DNA of 64,000 nt, from the NCBI RefSeq assembly GCF_022605725.1, contig NC_065553.1, forward strand, positions 8,432,001 through 8,496,000, in the 5' to 3' direction. Of this stretch, positions 22,794 through 35,100 are shown piece after piece (position 1 is the stretch's first letter; each line of letters opens with the position of its first letter). The stretch is from Anthonomus grandis grandis. Lineage: Eukaryota > Arthropoda > Insecta > Coleoptera > Curculionidae. A model generated the notes under the pieces. That model was not told the origin of the DNA and did not search any database. It saw nothing but the letters and a program-made list of their open reading frames with translations. The position numbers and the translations under genes are program-made.

Positions 22794-24324
22794 TACAGGG
22801 TGTTTCTTAACCTATACGCATAAACTTGGGGAAATTATTGCTGACGGCAAATAATGACTAATAGTGAAAAAAAAATTAGTAAAATAGTTTTAGTTACGAA
22901 GATAAACGACTTATTAATTAAAATTAAAAAAAAAAACGTAAATTCTCCAAAATAAAAATTATTTAACTATTATAGTAACTGTTCGAAGTTATTTCCATGA
23001 CTTTCAATACATAATTGAGCACGCCGAATCCAAGAGTTGCAGACAGCAGCTAACCCAGGTTGTAGTCGAATTTCCTCGGCGGCAGCAAATATCCGATTTC
23101 TTAATTCTTGTTCATTGTCAACTTCGGTTACATACACCAGAGATTTTAGGTGGCCCCAAAAATAAAAGTCAAGCGGATTAAGGTCGGGTGATCGAGGAGG
23201 CCATCCAATTGGACCACCTCGGCCTATCCATCGTTCGGGGCACATTCGATCCAAATGCCGTCGCACTGGTCGCGCAAAATGTGGTGGAGCACCATCGTGA
23301 AGAAACCACAAATTCTGCCTAATGTGAAGAGGGACTTCTTCAAGGAGTACCGGCAAATTTTGTCGCAAGAATTGTAAATAAAGAGCACCAGTTAGACGAT
23401 TATCCAAAATGAAAGGGCCAATAAGTATTCCGTTTACAATTCCAGCTCACACATTTACTGAAAATCGTTGTTGAAAGTTTGTTCGCCGAGTGGCATGCGG
23501 ATTTTCAACTGGCCAAAAATGCGTTTTGCGAAAATTGTGAATACCAGCATTGAAGCTTTGAAAATTGCTTCATCCGTAGCTAAAATGTTCCTGGTAAAGT
23601 TTGGGTTTAACTACTGCTGATGTAACAAACACTCGCAAAAGTTTACTCGAGGCGCTAGATCCCTTGGAAGTAAAGCTTGTACCCTTTGGACGTGAAATGG
23701 ATACAGTAATTCATGCCTTAAAATTCGCCAAACTGTGACTGGTAATAATCCAAATTGCGTTGCAATTGTGCTAGTGCTTATATCAGGATGCTCTTCGATG
23801 ATATCTAAAATCAAATTCTCCAGATTTAAAATGCGCTTAGGTCTAATGGCTCCACCATGTTGCTCTGGCCTCGGCCGCACATTTCCAGTTTCTCTACCCC
23901 GCTGAACCACACGCAAAAAAGCTTCACGCGACGGATGATACCTATGAGGAAACCTTTGTGCATAAAGATTAGCTGCAGCCACACTGTTTTGTCTTGATTC
24001 CCCGTATGCCAGTAACATGTCCATTAGTTCCTCATTTGAAAAATTATGCGGCATAATTTTAATAAAAAACGAAATACGACCACAACTGTATCAACTGATA
24101 GCAAAGTAGGTACTACTAAACATAATAAACATCATCCGGACTTGTTTACTTCTTAATTTTAAAACAAAATTCCACCTGATAAAGTTATTACATTTTTGTG
24201 AAAAAAAAAGAATCATCTCAGAAACTAAAAATATTTTACTTAAATTTTTTTTCACTATTAGTCATTATTTATCATTAGCAATAATTTTCCAAGTTCATGC
24301 GTATAGGTTAAGAAACACCCTGTA
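22794..24324 (-). mobile_element. Mariner/Tc1-superfamily transposon with DD41D spacing
   Basis: The ends are inverted repeats of about 100 bases beginning TACAGGGTGTTTCTTAACC at 22794 and ending with its reverse complement at 24324, flanked by TA. The outer ~45 bases and the block with AATAATGACTAATAGTGAAAA match closely. Between them lies one broken transposase. The size (about 1.5 kb) is near that expected for a full-length element, so this looks like a fairly young dead copy. It interrupts or abuts the truncated retroelement at 21095-22793. Confidence 0.88.
22970..24054 (-). pseudogene. DUF4817-type mariner-like transposase, frameshifted
   Basis: Start codon 24054; the N-terminal 140 residues (FSNEELMDMLLAYGES, then a helix-turn-helix region with TIATQFGLLPVTVWRIL) match the DUF4817/HTH part of insect transposases. 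A TAG at about 23611, a frameshift near the first catalytic D (ATDEAIF) and a TGA in place of tryptophan near 23450 break the middle. The C-terminal frame 23407-22970 carries FLHDGAPPHFARP and PPRSPDLNPLDFYFWGHLK. I count 41 residues between the last two aspartates (HDGAP and PLDF), the DD41D spacing reported for rosa-type elements. Confidence 0.85.
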
Positions 24325-25503
24325 TGTATAGTCAAAGCCCTCCAAATACGATCTAAAATTGTAACATCCTGACATTTGCATCATCCGATGGACATCCATT
24401 GGATTTTTTGAAGAAATTAATGGACTTCCGTTGGACCTTTATATTTCCAAAAAGAGGAAACCTTTGGAGATCCAAAGGACACATTTGCATTGTCCGGGTT
24501 TCTTATTTGCTTATATGCTTCCCAGTCCGCGAGTATGATATTAGGCAGCTCATCAACGGGGGGTGCTTGGTACTTCTAAAATGAGGAACAGGTACCCCCA
24601 GGTGCCCTCTCAGAGCGATCAATCGAGCGCCATCAGCACAATAATCTTCAATTTAAATAAACCAAAGTCCAAAGCACCTTGATCCATCCTTAATTATTCT
24701 AAATAAGTACATCCAGGATGACGGAAACAAAAGGGAACGGCCGATAATGTATGTGGCGCGTCATTTGGCAAACGAACAGAACAACAAACGACGTCGCCAT
24801 CGCCAGCCGACCCAAGAGAGAATCAAGTAGGCGCTTATCAAAAAAGGTCACCCGCCTCGATCCGATCCGATCCTCACTTGTTTTCAATTCTAGCTAGCAA
24901 CGTCATGGCGTGCTACGAATGCCGATCGATAGCTCAGTGAGCTTCGCAGACCAAAGCGATTTATTCGGTCGTTTCTATGTAGTCACAGTTCGGTCGCAGT
25001 TCGCCCTCCTACCGTCAGCAGCTTCGAGAGCTCAGACCTCCTTTCCAACAACGTTGTTTGCTCGTATTCATGCGCATGGAACACCGTGTATTGATCAATC
25101 TTCTCAGTTCAACTCAGTTGTAGGCTTCCAGTTTGGGTGATGGTACTACTACTCCGCGGACCATAGACACTTTTTTAAGACTCGCCAGTTTTATGGTTTC
25201 GATTGATCTAAAATTCAATACGTTTGTAGTGTTTTGTTTATTACTCGCGTTGATCGTCGGTTTTGATCAGTTTTACCTGAATTAAAACGGTTTAAATAGT
25301 TTTACGAAGGCGCCTTGCTCTGTCGGGCGGAATCGGGGCCACGGCGGCGAACGGATACACAAAACAAAGATGGCGGACTGGATCGGTCTGTGAGAAGTTC
25401 TCTGACGTATAGGTGCCGGTTAAATACGATTTTTACGATTGGTTTGACTTTGAAAATTCCTAATTCGTATTAAACTGACCTCGGATAAGTGCGGGATTAA
25501 CAT
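24325..25503 (+). promoter_or_regulatory. 5' region and probable promoter of the ZAD zinc-finger gene
   Basis: From about 24690 to 25500 GC content rises well above the surroundings, as expected for a promoter and 5' UTR. AAGATGGCGG at 25367-25376 matches the core of the YY1/Pho binding motif. I see no convincing TATA box near the start codon, so a TATA-less broad promoter is likely. The ATG at 25504 follows AACAT. A frame at 24910-25140 has no recognisable content. The transcription start was not identified. Confidence 0.45.
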
Positions 25504-26111
25504 ATGATGGATGAAACGGTCGATACTAGCCCGGTTTCGGAGAAAACCGGTGAAAACGACATGCTAATTAACGGGGTTGAGCGGGAAATGGAAGAAAATT
25601 ATAATGAACATGAAGGGGAGGAAAATCCTGAGGAAAGTCATGCTGAACATGAGGAGAATCATGTTGATCAGGATGAAAATAATGGAGTCGAAAGTGACCC
25701 AGAGGGGGAAGATATGGAGGAGATGGAAATTACCACGGATTTGCCGGATATTGAAGTGGAGGCTTGCCGGCTGTGCGACGATGTCAGTGAAAAGATGTTT
25801 AATATTTTTGAGGACAATCCTGAAGGGTATCAGCTTATTGGGCTTATTAAGGAAAACTTGCCTATAGTGGTTAGTCATTATTTAAATTAAATTAGTCCTG
25901 ATTTACCTGTTTAATCACCATTTTTTAGTTATACAAGACTGATCCTCTGTCCAAACAAGTATGTGAAAAATGTGTTCTTAACCTGCAAATTATCAGCAGT
26001 TTAAAGAAACGGAGCCGGCAAACTCAGGAAAAATATGTAGATAAACTAAAATCTGAATGTGACACTAATGACAAAAACGTTCTGCTTTTCCTTGGATGCA
26101 CAGGAAGTAAG
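25504..26111 (+). CDS. Exons 1-2: acidic leader and ZAD domain
   Basis: Exon 1 (25504-25866) encodes 121 residues: a strongly acidic leader with repeated E-E-N/H/D motifs, then ACRLCDD with zinc ligands C88 and C91. Exon 2 (25929-26111) starts LYKTDPLSKQVCEKCV with ligands C133 and C136 and the helix NLQIISSLKKR. The first donor, CCTATA|GTGGTT, is weak, but only this join gives the family pattern P-I-L-Y-K-T-D-P-L-S-x-x-V-C-x-x-C. The intron is only 62 bases. Confidence 0.92.
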
Positions 26112-29100
26112 GTGAGTATCTTTTGTTTTTTTTTTGACAAATTTTATTGCAAAGTAATCATTGGTTTCTTAAAAGACAGATGATATGTTGTAAATCTTTT
26201 TTTGTTTATTTATATATTCATTGTTTTTTTTTTTTGGTGATGGAATTTAAAGACTTACTTAAAGAATAAAAAAAATATTTTTAAGGCTTATTGGTTAGGT
26301 ATTAATAATAATAATAGTTTCCCAATTTCAGTTACATAATTTTTGTAGATATAAAAAAAGAAAAGAGTATAAATAGATAATAAAATATTTTGAACTATTG
26401 TACTATGATAAAGGCATTTGACAAAGTGACTTATGGAATATTCTGAAAGGTGTTCAAAAAAAGGCAATATCTTTATAGTGGTTATTGGCTAATCTACACA
26501 GTCTAGTTTATTTATTTATTAATGGTATCCACCAATTTTACAAAAAAAAAAAATACAAAACATACTAATATTAATACCTACAACTTAAGCTAGATAATAG
26601 TAAGACATAAATCAATGTTACAAATCAATTTAAAGAAACCTGTTAAAGTCACTAATTAATTCGAGAGAACTCCTAAAACTGCTAAAAGAAACATGCAAGT
26701 CAACACTATACCTATCGAAAGAACATTGCATTCTAGTTATAGGATTGTGCTGTCCATAAGAACTACTATCAAAATCTACATAGAAGAGTTTTTTCAGTCT
26801 AGTCAATTTTTGCACCCGAAAATTCAGCCTATTTGAAAGACAATCACAATCAGTCATGCCAGATGTTAATTAAAAAGTAAAAAAACAAGTCTAAATTATT
26901 AGATACTCCTTAACTCAAGTGGGTCCAAAGAGAGAACTGACATGACCGACTTGTAATCAGTATGACCATTAGCTAATGGAACCTTAAGTTTAAAAGAATA
27001 ATTTCTTAAGATTAAGGTAAAATGAAAATCCTTCAGTCTGCCTATAGCTTAAAATTCCCTACATGTTTCAGACACAGTGGTGTCCATCATCAGGGGGTAA
27101 AAGGTTTAAAATTGGTAACAGGCACATGCCTCAGGGTTTGATTACATATCAAAAACCCTCTATTTAATACTATTGTTTTCAATTTTTAAGAAAATTAAAT
27201 TTTTAAGAATGTCGGGAATTTTAAGCTAACTAAATGTTTAATAAATAAGCGGAGGAAGACTGAAGGATTTTCATTTTACCTTGACCTATGACTACATTGC
27301 AAGTATGGACTATTTCTTCACAATTTCTTAAGTTAAGAATTTATTTTGGGCTTTTCTATATTTTCAATATGCAATTCATAAAATGGAGACCATACGGAAC
27401 TAGCATACTACAAACTAGAACAGACTAACAAATAGTACAGAACTTTATAGACAGAGCTATAAATCCTAGATTTCTATACACTTTCTAACTTTTCAGCATG
27501 AAACACAAATGTCAACTTAGAATCGAAAATTACTCCGAGATCCCTAACTTCCGCTACCCTTTTTAAAATAGTGAAACCTATACTATAATCACCACTATTG
27601 ATTATTTCTGCAGTGATTTGGACGGTGTTACCTGTTCAGTGCACTCAGTGGGTATATCGGATCACGAGGGGGTGTATGTCCAATTCCCTGGTGACTTTAA
27701 AAACAAATTGGCCGCCGCACGGAGAGTATTTAGTGGGAACAATTTGAATTTCTTTTCTGAATCCATTTCGTCTGTTAACTGGAATACAATTCAGGCGGCT
27801 CCACAACCATTTTCTTCCTTTTATTATGCATTACGTGATAAAATAAATATCTGCTTTCCCTTGGTTAGACTTAAATCCAAGAGACGAAAACCGTGGATCA
27901 CCGCGGGACTAAAAACATCTGCCTAAAATTTCGCAATCTATTGACAATCAATTCATCAGGTCTTATTTTCAGGATTATCGGAAAATTTATAGGCGTCTGA
28001 TAAAAGTCAGAAAGGAACTGTATTACAATGAGCGCTTAGACTCGTCCGGTAACAAACAGAAGGAAAGCTGGTTAATCATTAACGAATGTAGGCAGTCTTC
28101 TCGTCGGCGGTTGGTTGAATCGGACTTGGGGCCCGATGATTTCAATGATTATTTTTCTAATATTGCTGAGAAGTTACTGGAAGCAGTTCCCAGTGACGGC
28201 GATCCATTGCAGTATCTTAATCGGAATGCTATCAACGAATCATTGTTTTTCCACCCTGTAGATGCCACCGACGTCCTTGAAACAATTAAGTGTTTGAAGA
28301 ATCATAGGTCTTCGGGTTCCGATGGTATCTCTTCACGTCTGCTGTCACTTCTGCGCTGCGAGCGCTTTAGGTGCTTTGGTTTGGGCAATCAATCAGTCAT
28401 TTCTTCAGGGCGAGTTCCCATCCTGTTTAAAGGAAGCTATGATTATCCCTCTTCATAAAAGTGGTAGCTTGGACTGACCCTCTAACTTCAGATTCTTGGA
28501 GAGTGTGTGTCTATCTATGAACTCCAGGGAGCAGCGGTGTTCTGTGATCTGTCCAAGGCCTTCGATTGTGTGGATCGTGGAATACTGCTGTCAAATCTTG
28601 ATTTTTACGGATTTAGGGGAGTGGCTTTGGGGTGGTTGAAGTCATACCTGTCTGGTCGCACCCAGAGGGTGGTTGCATCTGGATTTTCGTCAGGGATAGC
28701 ACACCTTAAATGTGGTGTACCTCAAGGGTTAATGTTAGGTCCTATTTTATTTTTATTATACGTTAATGACTTGAGCTCTCTATCACTGCATGGACTAGTG
28801 GTTCAGTTTGGTGTTGATACTACAATTCTGTGGCATAACAAAGATCAAAAAGTTGTCAGATCTCTCATAGTAGGGGACCTTCACAAAATTAAAGAGTGGT
28901 GTATCTGCATCAGCTTGTAAGTACGTAAGTCCAGCATCCTGCACCAGTCATAATACTCGTCAAGTAAACAACTTATCTCTTCCAATCCCCACCGCCTCAC
29001 TTATGAGAAACTCTCTTATATTTATTAGTCGTAAAATATTTAATCATGTTCCTTTTTCGATTAGGACTGTTACAGACCCTAAAAAGTTTAGGAGAGGACT

Positions 29101-32100
29101 AAAGAAATTAATGTTACCAAAAGCTTACTACAGCATTAAAGAGTATTTTAATGACTCATTTTAATATTTAAAATTAATTATATATCTGTTGATCAAATTT
29201 TTTTTTATTATTCTTGTTTTATGTTGGTTCTTGCCTTTTCTTTTCTTCTTTTTTGGTTTTTTCTTTGATTATATAAAATATGCTTCTATGTACAATCAAA
29301 ATCGATTCTGTATTCTGTTTTTTATCCTGTATCCTGTATAACCAAATAAATACTAGTATTATAAATTCTAGGATTAGGAAGCTTTTAGCACAAGCTTGTA
29401 AACTTATAAAAAGCAAATAAAGTATATTTTGACTTGACTTTGAAACAATGTAAGATTGCGAATTCTTCCAAAAGTTATTGAATAACACTTCGAAACATTC
29501 AAATCTAAACCATTAAGGTTGCATCATTCATAGAGATTATGCAAGCCATCCTGTAACAATTGACATTGAACATTAGAATCATAGACAAAAACAATTTTAA
29601 AATGATCAGCAAATAAAAAAAAATTCACAATTTCTTACAAATAATGCTATATCAGTAACAAAGATTGTAAAAAGCAGCGGACCCACATGTCACCCCTGAG
29701 GAATGCCAGATGGCACAGAAAAGCTGCTTGATAAGAAGTTATTAAGCCCTGTACATTGCCATCAATCCAGTAGATAGTCTCTTAGCCAACAAATAACATT
29801 TGATCCAAAACTCAAAGCTTGGAGCTTTGCCAGTAGAACTGCATGATTAACTCTGTCGAACGCCTTTGAAAAATCCGTATAAACAGCGTCAACTTGTGAA
29901 CCCTTACCAAAAGCATTAAACAATAATCTTCATAACATGTTAAGTTAGTAACAGTGGAACGAAAAAAATAAAAAAGGAAATAGTTCATTGACTATTCATA
30001 CTATAATTTGTTCTGTTATATTTAACCGAGAACAATTTTGGATCACAAGTAAGCCTTTGAGAGACATTAAGAGTGATGATATCTAACAATTTTGAACAAT
30101 TCAATACATTAACAATTTTATATAAAATGGACAAAATCAAGTATTACACTATGATCTATCAAAAAATTTAGATTTAAGAGATTTCTCATATACCTAATTG
30201 TATTCAATGTCTTCTATAGATATGCCAAGTTTAAAAGCAAAAAGTCTGAATTTTCTTTGAATATTGTGGTGATCAAACTGGACTAGCATATTCTAATATA
30301 GATCACACATAGGAGCAATAATTAAAGGGCTCTAAAACATTGAATGTCATTAAAATCCTTTAAAGTTCTTTTAATAAAACCCAATAGCCTCATAGCTTTA
30401 CTCTTAATATAATTTCTATGGTACCTAATCAAGTTTAAGACCACTATCAAAATACATACCCAGATTTTTAATTTCAATAATTTAATTTTTTTTGTTTATA
30501 CTTTAATTTCTCTATCCAAGATATTATTAATGCAATAGTAAAAAAAAAAAAATTATATTTCTTTTTCGAAACTGTCAAAATTTTGCATTTTTCTACATTT
30601 AAGCTCAATCTATTCAGAAATTATATCTAAATCATGTGATCAAATTCATTAACATAAGTTTTAAATCATCTGCATAGAGAAGACTTTTACAGTATTCAAT
30701 TTTTTTTCTCAGTTCATCAATAAATAAATCAAACATTAAAGTAGCTAGATGACCCCTCTGTGGAACACCAGAGTCGATCGAAATTTCTTTTGAAAAGGTG
30801 TTTTTTATCTTTAGAATTTGTGTTCTGTTGCTGAGTACTGAATGACAGCAATATTGAAAAAAAAAATCGAAAGATGTTGATTTCAACTCTTGGAAAGACA
30901 GTTTTCTCTATCATATTGAAATTTAAATGTTTGCAGCTAGTGGACAATGGAGATGATGAAGAGGAAGAGGAAGAAGAACTTAAAGACCAAGCTACTTCCA
31001 CTGAAGACTTGACAATCTTATGTGCAAACTGTAAAACTTCAATACTGGATGCCAGTACTGTTAATGGAGAACTGGAACTTTCTAGTAATTTACATGAAAT
31101 AATCAAAGATTCACTTAGGAGAAATAGAGTTATAACAGGTAAGAAAAATATTAAAAGATACCTATAAATATGCAAAAAGTTTGATTTGTCAGTTTTTATA
31201 TTATGTTGACATTAAGCTATAAATTGTTTAGACGACTTCTAACATGTGCATTACTACTTTCCTCTAAAATTTTGAGTCCACACTAACTATTGGTTTCAGG
31301 TGAAAATGAAAAAGTTTTAAGGCAAAGAAAGGTTCAACCTTTATATAATGATGATTCATTATGTAGCAGTCTGACAGATACCCCTGCTCCAGGAGGTAAC
31401 TCATGCTTTAATAGTCCAAGCTTGTTGTATTAATTACTTATTTAGTAATATTATATTTTTTATTTTGGAATGCTTTTACTCCTATGATTTGTAGAAAAGC
31501 TCTATAATTCTTTATTCACGAATTAAATGAAAATGCCAAACGTTATTTGTTTTCATATTTTGTATTCCATTTTGATGTTAACCGGTTTGCATGTATGTGA
31601 TACTTTTTCCATATTTAGGCATGATAGGCATATTCTTAGAAGTTTTGATAGAAATGCCAAACATAAACCTAAAATTATTGGGAATATTTAAATATAAAAT
31701 AAGCCAGAAACCTCAAATAAATACATACTAATATTCTTTTTTTTTCTTAGACAAACTTGGAATTATATTCACCAACTATTAGAGTGGAAATTCTGAAAAT
31801 AGTTAAAGAATATTACATTATACAAAAGCCATAAAATAATTGATATTCTTTCTCACTTTTTAATCGCTCCTTCAACTGACACATATAAAATCAATTTATG
31901 TGTTACTTGAAGCATTTTTTTTTAAACTGCGCTATATAGTGTGTAACATATGCAATGACTTTAGTTTGCAGAGGTGATTCCTTGTAATTTTTTAAGTCAA
32001 AAAGTTCATATAAACGTATATCGAAAGATGCTTCATTTTCGAGATACAGGGTGTTACATTTTATTAATATGTGAACAACGGTTTTTTAATGTTTAATTGC

Positions 32101-35100
32101 TTAGTTTAATACAAATATCAAACGCAGAAAAAATGGTGGCGTACACACAAAACAAATAAATTTTAATCAGCTAACCATTTGCTACGCTATTGCAATTATT
32201 ATTTAAAATTTAAACACCAAAAGTGGCATCCTATTAATTAGTTTATTGAAAGTTTTTTCAGTTTTTAAATGGTTATTTTGAAGCATTTTAGTTTTTTTAT
32301 GGAGGTCAGAAACGTGCTGAAATATGAATGAAATTATATAAAAACAAAGAACAAGACACGCAAAAAGATCTTGATTCAAAATAATCATTTTATTACTCTC
32401 AAAGAGACCATCGTGTATCGTTATATTGACTAGTAGTAGTTGGTGCAAACGTATTTTATTTTAATTTTTTTATTTAGGTTTTTGTATTTCGATAGGTCTG
32501 ATGATGCCCTAATGCGGCGAAACGCGTAACCTTTAATAGACGCTGATTTATGAGACTTGGACTTTGAGTTTACTTTTTTCCCTCCTTTGGTCAAAAAGAT
32601 CTTGGGCTAAATGTGAGAATGCCTAGAGATGACTTATAAAAATAATTAATAAACTGTAAAAATTTCAACAAATTCGGTAAACGCGTTTTTTAGAAATTAA
32701 TAAAAAATCAAAAATTACAAGGAATCATCTCTTAAAATAAAAGTCATCACTTATGTTACACCCTGTATAATTATGTTAGTCGAATCGTAATAACGATCGT
32801 ATTCTTTTAACAGTTGACGATCTTTCTCCATCCGAAGGCGGCCCAAGCGATATAGAGTCTGAAGATAGCGAAGAGCGTCCAGCAAAACGTAGAAAAATCG
32901 ACGAATCTTCCCGAGAAATTCAAGACGAAATTAACAGGGCTCTAGCAAAGAAAAATGACATGAACGGAGTAACTGACGAAGATAGTCTCGATAAAGAAGA
33001 CGAAAGTTCAGAGAAAAACGATAGCGAGGAAGAATCTAAAAGGGAAGAGTACGAAAGAGCTAAGAAAGAACAAGAGGAGCAGTTAAAAAGGGAAAAGGAG
33101 GAACAAGAGACAAAAGACAAAGAAGAGATGGAGAGGATCGAACAGATTAAAGTTATTTGTGAGGAAATATTCAAAGAAGAACCTGACTTTACGTAAGTTG
33201 TCTGCTAACTTATTGTCATTTTATAAAATCTATTTTAAATTATTGTTACAGATTTGAACCTTTAACACTTCTTGAAGCAGCTCTAAATACCATAAACGCC
33301 CAAAATGTTCCAGATTTTCAACCCCAGCATTTTAAAACACAATCTACCGTATGCTTCTGTAAAATGTGCGGGGAGGAGTTTAAAAATGCTAAGCTATTGG
33401 CACTTCACGAACCCACACACATGGATGTGGACATGGAAGAAAAAATTGATAACCCTCAACAATGGCCCAAAAATCATCAGTTTGCTAAAATTAGAAATAA
33501 GTGGTTGACTCGATTTGATGAAACGTAAGTTCAAAATACTTTTTACAACATTTTTTCTCATTATAAACTATTACAGCTTCGATGAGTATGATGATATTGA
33601 CGTTGAAGACAAGGAGGATGAACTGTTGGTAGAAGATACTGAAAAAACTATGGCAATGTCCAAAAAAGACGAAGTAGTACTCGTTGATATGAAACCAATG
33701 GTGAACGGTGTATACCTGGGAGATTATACCAAAGAAGAGCGCAAGGCGTTCTATCAATGTATGAGAATTGGCGGACAAACGAAAAGATTTTGTCCACTTT
33801 GTAGATATTGCTTTAAGGACAACTGGGCCATCGAAAGTCACTATTTTTCATTTGCTTGCTACTATACTTGCAGACATTGTGGTATGAGGTTTAATAAGCA
33901 AAGACACAGGTAAATTATGTGGTTTTAAAAAATATTTACTTAATTATAGAATCTGTATTGTTCTCTAATAATTAAATTTAATATTTTTTTCTAGATTTGA
34001 TGATCATACCAAAGAGCATAAGAAAAAGAAGGATCCTATTTCCGATAAGATATATACCGCTAGTAAAGTGAATAATACATTGCCAAAAGTGATACAGCCT
34101 GATAAAGTGAAGAAGGTTGTACCTGGAGATCCGGAAAAACCAAGAGAGGTAATTACTTATTTACACTTCACTTTATTATGCCGATTTAAGTTATGAAGAT
34201 TAAGAAATATTAAAAATTATTAAAAAAAACCATACAATAATAGTTAATCTCCTATGGATAATTGATATTTTAAATTCATCAATGAATCTGCAAAGACAAT
34301 AAACGAGAAAAATAAAAAAAATTAGATAATAATTATGATTAAAAATAAATACAAGAAAAAGTTTGGCCAACGTATAAAAAGATATTCCCCGTTATCTGGC
34401 AAATCTAATGATACCTATTAATGACTTTTTAAGTTTTCTTTAAAATTCATGTGAATTGCCAGTGAGTTAGCCTAGCACTATTCAGTGCGTTTTTTTGTTT
34501 GTTTTAAATACTATAATTATGTTTGTACTATTGTGTTATTATATTGTATATTATGAAATAACACTAATTTGATTATCTCTTTAATAAGAGCAAAGTAATT
34601 TTCTCGTTTTTGGCAGTACAATTATTAAATACTGATCTATTTCATTTAATAAATAATAACTCCTTTTTAGTAATTTTGTACTAAATTTAAGTACAAATGT
34701 ATTTTTGTATAAAACACTTTTTTATATTATGATGTTTTGGGTACTATGCATAATAAAAGCTAATATTATTGCTATTAAGAAAAAATCTTAATAGTAATTA
34801 TTTTTTATTGAGTTTCTAAATCTCATAACAATTAATTCATTATTTACAAAAAAAAAAACATGAGTAAACAAGAAGTCATAAAAACAAAATTTTATATATG
34901 TAAAACAAATAACTTGTTAATGGGAGACATATCTTAAAAATATTGCTATACATAAAGCTTAATTATGGCTGAAATACAGGTTAATGATATCAATCTGACT
35001 TCATTGGATTTTCTTTTCACATTATAGAAGCGGACAAGATAAAATGCTTTTATCTCGAAATTTGATCACTATTAGGGGGCGTAATTAAAGGGTCAATAAT

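Noticed and set aside
25564..25878. Minus- and plus-strand frames inside ZAD exon 1
   Set aside because: Shadows of the acidic exon-1 coding sequence; the true frame is fixed by the ZAD cysteines and by in-frame splicing.
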